8,438 nt of DNA, taken from positions 1-8,438 of the forward strand of contig CAKUXT010000082.1 of the NCBI GenBank assembly GCA_934700375.1, read 5' to 3'. The notes beneath the pieces are model-generated. The model was not told where the DNA came from. It saw only the letters and a list, made by a program, of their open reading frames with translations, and did not search any database. This stretch comes from an uncultured Bacilli bacterium (GTDB taxonomy: Bacteria > Bacillota_I > Bacilli_A > RFN20 > CAG-288). Both the position numbers and the translations under genes were made by a program. Each line of letters opens with the position of its first letter. The first letter of the stretch is position 1. Of this stretch, positions 5,784 to 8,438 are shown piece by piece.

Positions 5784-8144
5784 TTAGCTAAGCTTATAAT
5801 AGTTTCCTAATAACAGACCGTAATTGCAGACACCCTTCATCGTAGAAGGATCCTGAGGATTGACAGACTGGGCTGCTCCATTGACAGTCAAAGCAAGTGC
5901 TTTAGAAGCCTTGGAGAAGGTTTCATGCGGAGCAGAAGAAAGGCTAGAGACATCCTGGCCGAGGTGGGATAAGAGGAGATACTGGCTATCGCATAAAGCA
6001 AACAAACCTTCACTTATGGCATTCAGTGCAGCATAATGGGCATTCTTTTCTTCATCGACAACCTTAAAGGTGACTTCATTAGCAATTGCAGCATAGGCAA
6101 GATTGTTTCCAAAGTCTGTGGAAGTAAGAGCATTGACATAGCCCATGATATTCACAGGGGTCTGTTCCTGAGAAAGGGCAAGTGCTTTCTGGAAGACTAA
6201 GTCTCTTCCGCCTAAAGTGGAATAGACGTTCTTTCCGCCGACATTGACTTCGACATTGCTTCCGCCTTTGTTGACAGGAAGTTCAATCGATTCATCATTG
6301 ATTGGAAGCATGACCATCCAGAAATCGAACTTGTTGACACCGTTCTTATCCTTTTTCATATAGGAAGTCTTGCACTGCAGATTGAAGAGAGCATCGAGGT
6401 TTGCAATCTGACCGGCGATAGCACTGGCTCCATTATAGGCATCGAACCAACCGCCTTTTCCTTCTGTGTGATTGGATAAGACAGAAGAGTCATCAATATT
6501 GACAATCGTTGATGCCAATTTGGAAAGATCAGTAGGATAGCTAGGAAGCTCTTCGGTTGTCGCATTGAGGAAGAGAAGAGGTCCGCCGGACTTCATCATT
6601 TCAGAGTGATTGATATTGACCTTGCCGTTTCCATAGACATAGACACCGGCATTGAAAAGGTCGCGGAAACGACAATCATTGATGTTCAATGTAGAAGAAT
6701 ACCATCCGCCATCAGTTTTTGCATAATGACCTTCAATCATGACAGGCATATAGACTTTCGAAGCGATGACATTGTCAAAGTTCATATTGACAGAGCCTTT
6801 GGCAAGCATCGGGCCGCCTTTTGTGATGTTGCTTTCATCGCTGACACCCATGTTTCCGCTCATTTCAAAGTCTTTGAATGTCAATGTGCAGGTCTCCGGA
6901 TTGACACCGGTAGCATAATCGGAATAGAAGAAGGTGGCATGGCTGGAAATCGGTTTGTTGGCTTCCTGCTTGTCTCCTTCGAAAGAATCGGTAAGGATAT
7001 ACGGGAAAGCGTTCTTATCGTTTTCATCATCATTGATCATCAGACGATGGCAGTTTCCGTAGACGGTGACTTCTTCATTGTCTTTTGTAAAACGATGGTC
7101 GATCAATCCAATCCAGTCCTTCAAAGAACCGACGACAGAAGCGTCATTTGCTTCATCTTTCTGCCAGAGCAGGAAAGAAGGAATATCACTTCTGTTGAAG
7201 GTGATATCATTCTGGAAGACAAGTCCCTCTGTGGTTTCAGGAAGGCTGTTCTCTTCCTTGAAGGCCTTCATCTTCTCGTTGAACTTGCTGCCATGATTTC
7301 CGCAGTTGAGGCTGTTACTCAAAGCGAACATATCGATTGCCTCGTTGACATTGTAGGCAGAGACAACATTGATCTCATAGGATATCTCATTGCTCAAAGA
7401 AGGATTAGTGAGAGTCAAGGTGAATTTGCCTGTCACATCCTTTTTGAATTTGACAGTTCCCTTTGTCTTCAGCTCATCGATGAACTCCAATGCATTTTCA
7501 AGTTCGACCTTTTCTCCTTTTTCATTCTTCAAGGAGAAAGTCGTATCGGCAGGAATCTTTTCCAATGTGACAATGTCCATCGGATTTTCAGGATTCAAGC
7601 CAGTAATTGTCGGCATGAGACTGACTGCATTCTCATTCCCGACATAGTAAGTTCCGGCTTTGATGAATCCATTTTCATAAGTGGTGGCATTAGGAACAGT
7701 GAGTTTATTGTTTCCTGTTGTTGTAACAGTACGTGTGTAATTCTCATTGGCAGTCCAGTCATTGAGCTCATACTGAATGTCGATGACCTTGTAATCCATG
7801 CTGGTCTTATAGACGGTGCTATCGATCTTCAGTTCAACTTCAAAAGTTCTCTTTTCAGTCAATGTGGAAGTATCGATTGTCGTGTATGTGATCTTATCTT
7901 TGTTTTCGCTTGCTTTCAGAGTGCTTACGACTTCCTTGGAAGCGTTGAATGTCTGAATGGCCAATTTGGAATAATCGACTTTGCTTCCGATCGTATATGT
8001 CTTGGCGATGCTGTCTTCGACAATGGCGATAAAATCGATTTTCTCATCTTTGGTAGATTCTGTATCTCTGCAGGATGCCAAGGATGTTCCTGTCATGATA
8101 AGGGACAAAAGAAGAACGGATAATCTTGTTTTTTTCATAATCAA
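5784..8144 (-). CDS. Large surface lipoprotein with Ig-like region and probable beta-helix
   Basis: This is a 786-residue secreted protein. A lysine-containing N-terminus and hydrophobic stretch lead to the lipobox LASC with C25, so it should be lipidated and anchored outside the membrane. Residues about 36-122 have the pattern of a bacterial Ig-like (Big_3-type) domain (TYTIGSKVDYSKLAIQTF and following strands), and about 125-262 are further beta-rich sequence. From about 355 to 560, short strand-turn units recur (VTVYGNCHRL, CTLTFKDFEM, SVNMNFDNVI, STLNINDCRF, KVNINHSEMM, STIVNIDDSS), as in right-handed parallel beta-helices. The C-terminal part (about 650-786) looks more helical. No enzyme catalytic site is recognised. 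A TTG start lies 7 nt from GAGG (8152-8155); an ATG two codons later (8136-8138) lies 13 nt away and would give MKKTRL. The gene heads the transporter operon, so it may be the substrate, client or binding partner of that machine. Confidence 0.88.
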   Translation of the reverse strand: MIMKKTRLSVLLLSLIMTGTSLASCRDTESTKDEKIDFIAIVEDSIAKTYTIGSKVDYSKLAIQTFNASKEVVSTLKASENKDKITYTTIDTSTLTEKRTFEVELKIDSTVYKTSMDYKVIDIQYELNDWTANENYTRTVTTTGNNKLTVPNATTYENGFIKAGTYYVGNENAVSLMPTITGLNPENPMDIVTLEKIPADTTFSLKNEKGEKVELENALEFIDELKTKGTVKFKKDVTGKFTLTLTNPSLSNEISYEINVVSAYNVNEAIDMFALSNSLNCGNHGSKFNEKMKAFKEENSLPETTEGLVFQNDITFNRSDIPSFLLWQKDEANDASVVGSLKDWIGLIDHRFTKDNEEVTVYGNCHRLMINDDENDKNAFPYILTDSFEGDKQEANKPISSHATFFYSDYATGVNPETCTLTFKDFEMSGNMGVSDESNITKGGPMLAKGSVNMNFDNVIASKVYMPVMIEGHYAKTDGGWYSSTLNINDCRFRDLFNAGVYVYGNGKVNINHSEMMKSGGPLLFLNATTEELPSYPTDLSKLASTIVNIDDSSVLSNHTEGKGGWFDAYNGASAIAGQIANLDALFNLQCKTSYMKKDKNGVNKFDFWMVMLPINDESIELPVNKGGSNVEVNVGGKNVYSTLGGRDLVFQKALALSQEQTPVNIMGYVNALTSTDFGNNLAYAAIANEVTFKVVDEEKNAHYAALNAISEGLFALCDSQYLLLSHLGQDVSSLSSAPHETFSKASKALALTVNGAAQSVNPQDPSTMKGVCNYGLLLGNYYKLS

Positions 8145-8165
8145 TAAAGTACCTCATTTATTTAT

Positions 8166-8184
8166 ATAAACAATATAAGTTTAT
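8166..8184 (-). promoter_or_regulatory. AT-rich dyad in the lipoprotein leader
   Basis: ATAAAC and GTTTAT (8166-8171 and 8179-8184) can pair around a 7-nt loop in the predicted 5' untranslated RNA, about 10 nt before the GAGG ribosome site. It could tune translation or bind a regulator. The stem has a single G-C pair, so it is weak and may have no role. Confidence 0.2.
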
Positions 8185-8219
8185 AAATCTCTCATAATGG
8201 ATGTAAGAATAGTCCGTTT

Positions 8220-8248
8220 GTTATACCACAAGGGATTAAACTTATCAA
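8220..8248 (-). promoter_or_regulatory. Sigma-A promoter of the lipoprotein-transporter operon
   Basis: The minus strand has a -35 of TTGATA (8243-8248), a 17-bp spacer and a -10 of TATAAC (8220-8225) preceded by TGG, an extended -10. The hexamers match consensus at four and five of six positions with optimal spacing. Transcription should begin near 8213, leaving a 5' leader of about 70 nt. It is the best promoter in the window and precedes the first gene of the operon. Confidence 0.75.
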
Positions 8249-8263
8249 TTGTCATATAGCTAT

Positions 8264-8288
8264 CGCTTTCATATTAAATCCGCTTTCA
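8264..8288. repeat. Direct repeat CGCTTTCA x2 upstream of the operon promoter
   Basis: CGCTTTCA occurs at 8264-8271 and again at 8281-8288, 17 bp start to start (TGAAAGCG on the coding strand of the operon). The nearer copy ends 15 bp above the -35 hexamer, a typical place for an activator that binds tandem half-sites. Two exact 8-mers this close are suggestive but not proof of a binding site. Confidence 0.35.
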
Positions 8289-8438
8289 AAAACAGATAAT
8301 AGAATTATGTCGGGTTAAAAACAATATTCAGCAAACAGATTCCGTTTTTATCAATCTTTTGATTTTGATAAAAAAATCATCAATTTCAATCCCTCGTATA
8401 ATTCTTTATCACACGAAAAAATTTGTATATTTTTATTT
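8289..8438. other. AT-rich intergenic DNA with one dyad
   Basis: No supported gene is seen here. A 10-bp dyad, TTTTTATCAA (8345-8354) with its complement (8365-8374), is A+T-rich apart from one C-G pair and is followed by a T-run on the minus strand. It could be a weak terminator for a gene beyond the right edge, or a bent-DNA element. A 9-codon frame (MIFLSKSKD) across 8357-8386 on the minus strand has a distant GAGG and is not claimed as a gene. Confidence 0.4.

Noticed and set aside
6606..8123. A 505-codon open frame on the plus strand opposite the lipoprotein gene
   Set aside because: It lies wholly antisense to a gene with a lipobox, ribosome site and promoter. Its translation has the monotonous I/D/F/S composition of a codon-bias shadow, and it has no recognisable domain or ribosome site.
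8345..8374. Strong terminator for a gene beyond the right edge
   Set aside because: The dyad has only one C-G pair in the stem, so it would be a weak terminator at best; no coding sequence ending nearby is visible in the window.
8357..8386. Leader peptide MIFLSKSKD
   Set aside because: The GAGG site is 11 nt away and only nine codons are open. There is no run of one amino acid and no competing hairpins as in attenuation leaders.

Overview
The window looks like part of the chromosome of a low-GC Gram-positive bacterium, most likely a Firmicute near the Erysipelotrichia/Bacilli. The reasons are AT-rich intergenic DNA, good Shine-Dalgarno sites, sigma-A promoters with extended -10 elements, a lipobox lipoprotein and Cof-type HAD phosphatase, and dense same-strand packing. 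TGA is a true stop in two ATGA gene overlaps, so the code is standard rather than mycoplasma-type. The lineage is inferred from style only; no marker gene is present.

All convincing genes lie on the minus strand and are described here in transcription order, from right to left. A leader of about 290 bases (8145-8438) carries a strong promoter (TTGATA, 17-bp spacer, TGG-TATAAC) and direct repeats upstream of it. Then come four tightly packed genes: a 786-residue surface lipoprotein with Ig-like and probable beta-helix regions; an 821-residue fusion of a polytopic membrane protein, whose second half resembles the YwaF/TMEM164 family, to a complete ABC ATPase; a 575-residue ABC exporter-type permease with two related halves; and a 161-residue single-anchor extracellular protein with a Big_2-like motif. 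They are joined by a 5-nt gap and two 4-nt overlaps and almost certainly form one operon. Next is a Cof-type HAD phosphatase with its own extended -10 promoter and a strong terminator. The left edge (1-121) holds a separate tiny transcription unit: promoter, ribosome site with a 4-codon ORF, and terminator.

The interesting object is the four-gene cassette. The ATPase motifs are intact and the 575-residue protein is the obvious permease partner, so an ATP-driven membrane machine is likely. Its ATPase is covalently tied to a YwaF/TMEM164-like module that keeps an HLC motif and downstream histidines. Human TMEM164 is reported to be a cysteine-dependent phospholipid acyltransferase. The machine is co-made with one large lipoprotein and one small anchored protein that face outward. 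A role in moving or remodelling an envelope lipid, or in maturing or displaying the lipoprotein, fits this layout but is inference. No substrate can be read from the sequence. There is no sign of phage, insertion sequences, CRISPR, tRNA or rRNA.
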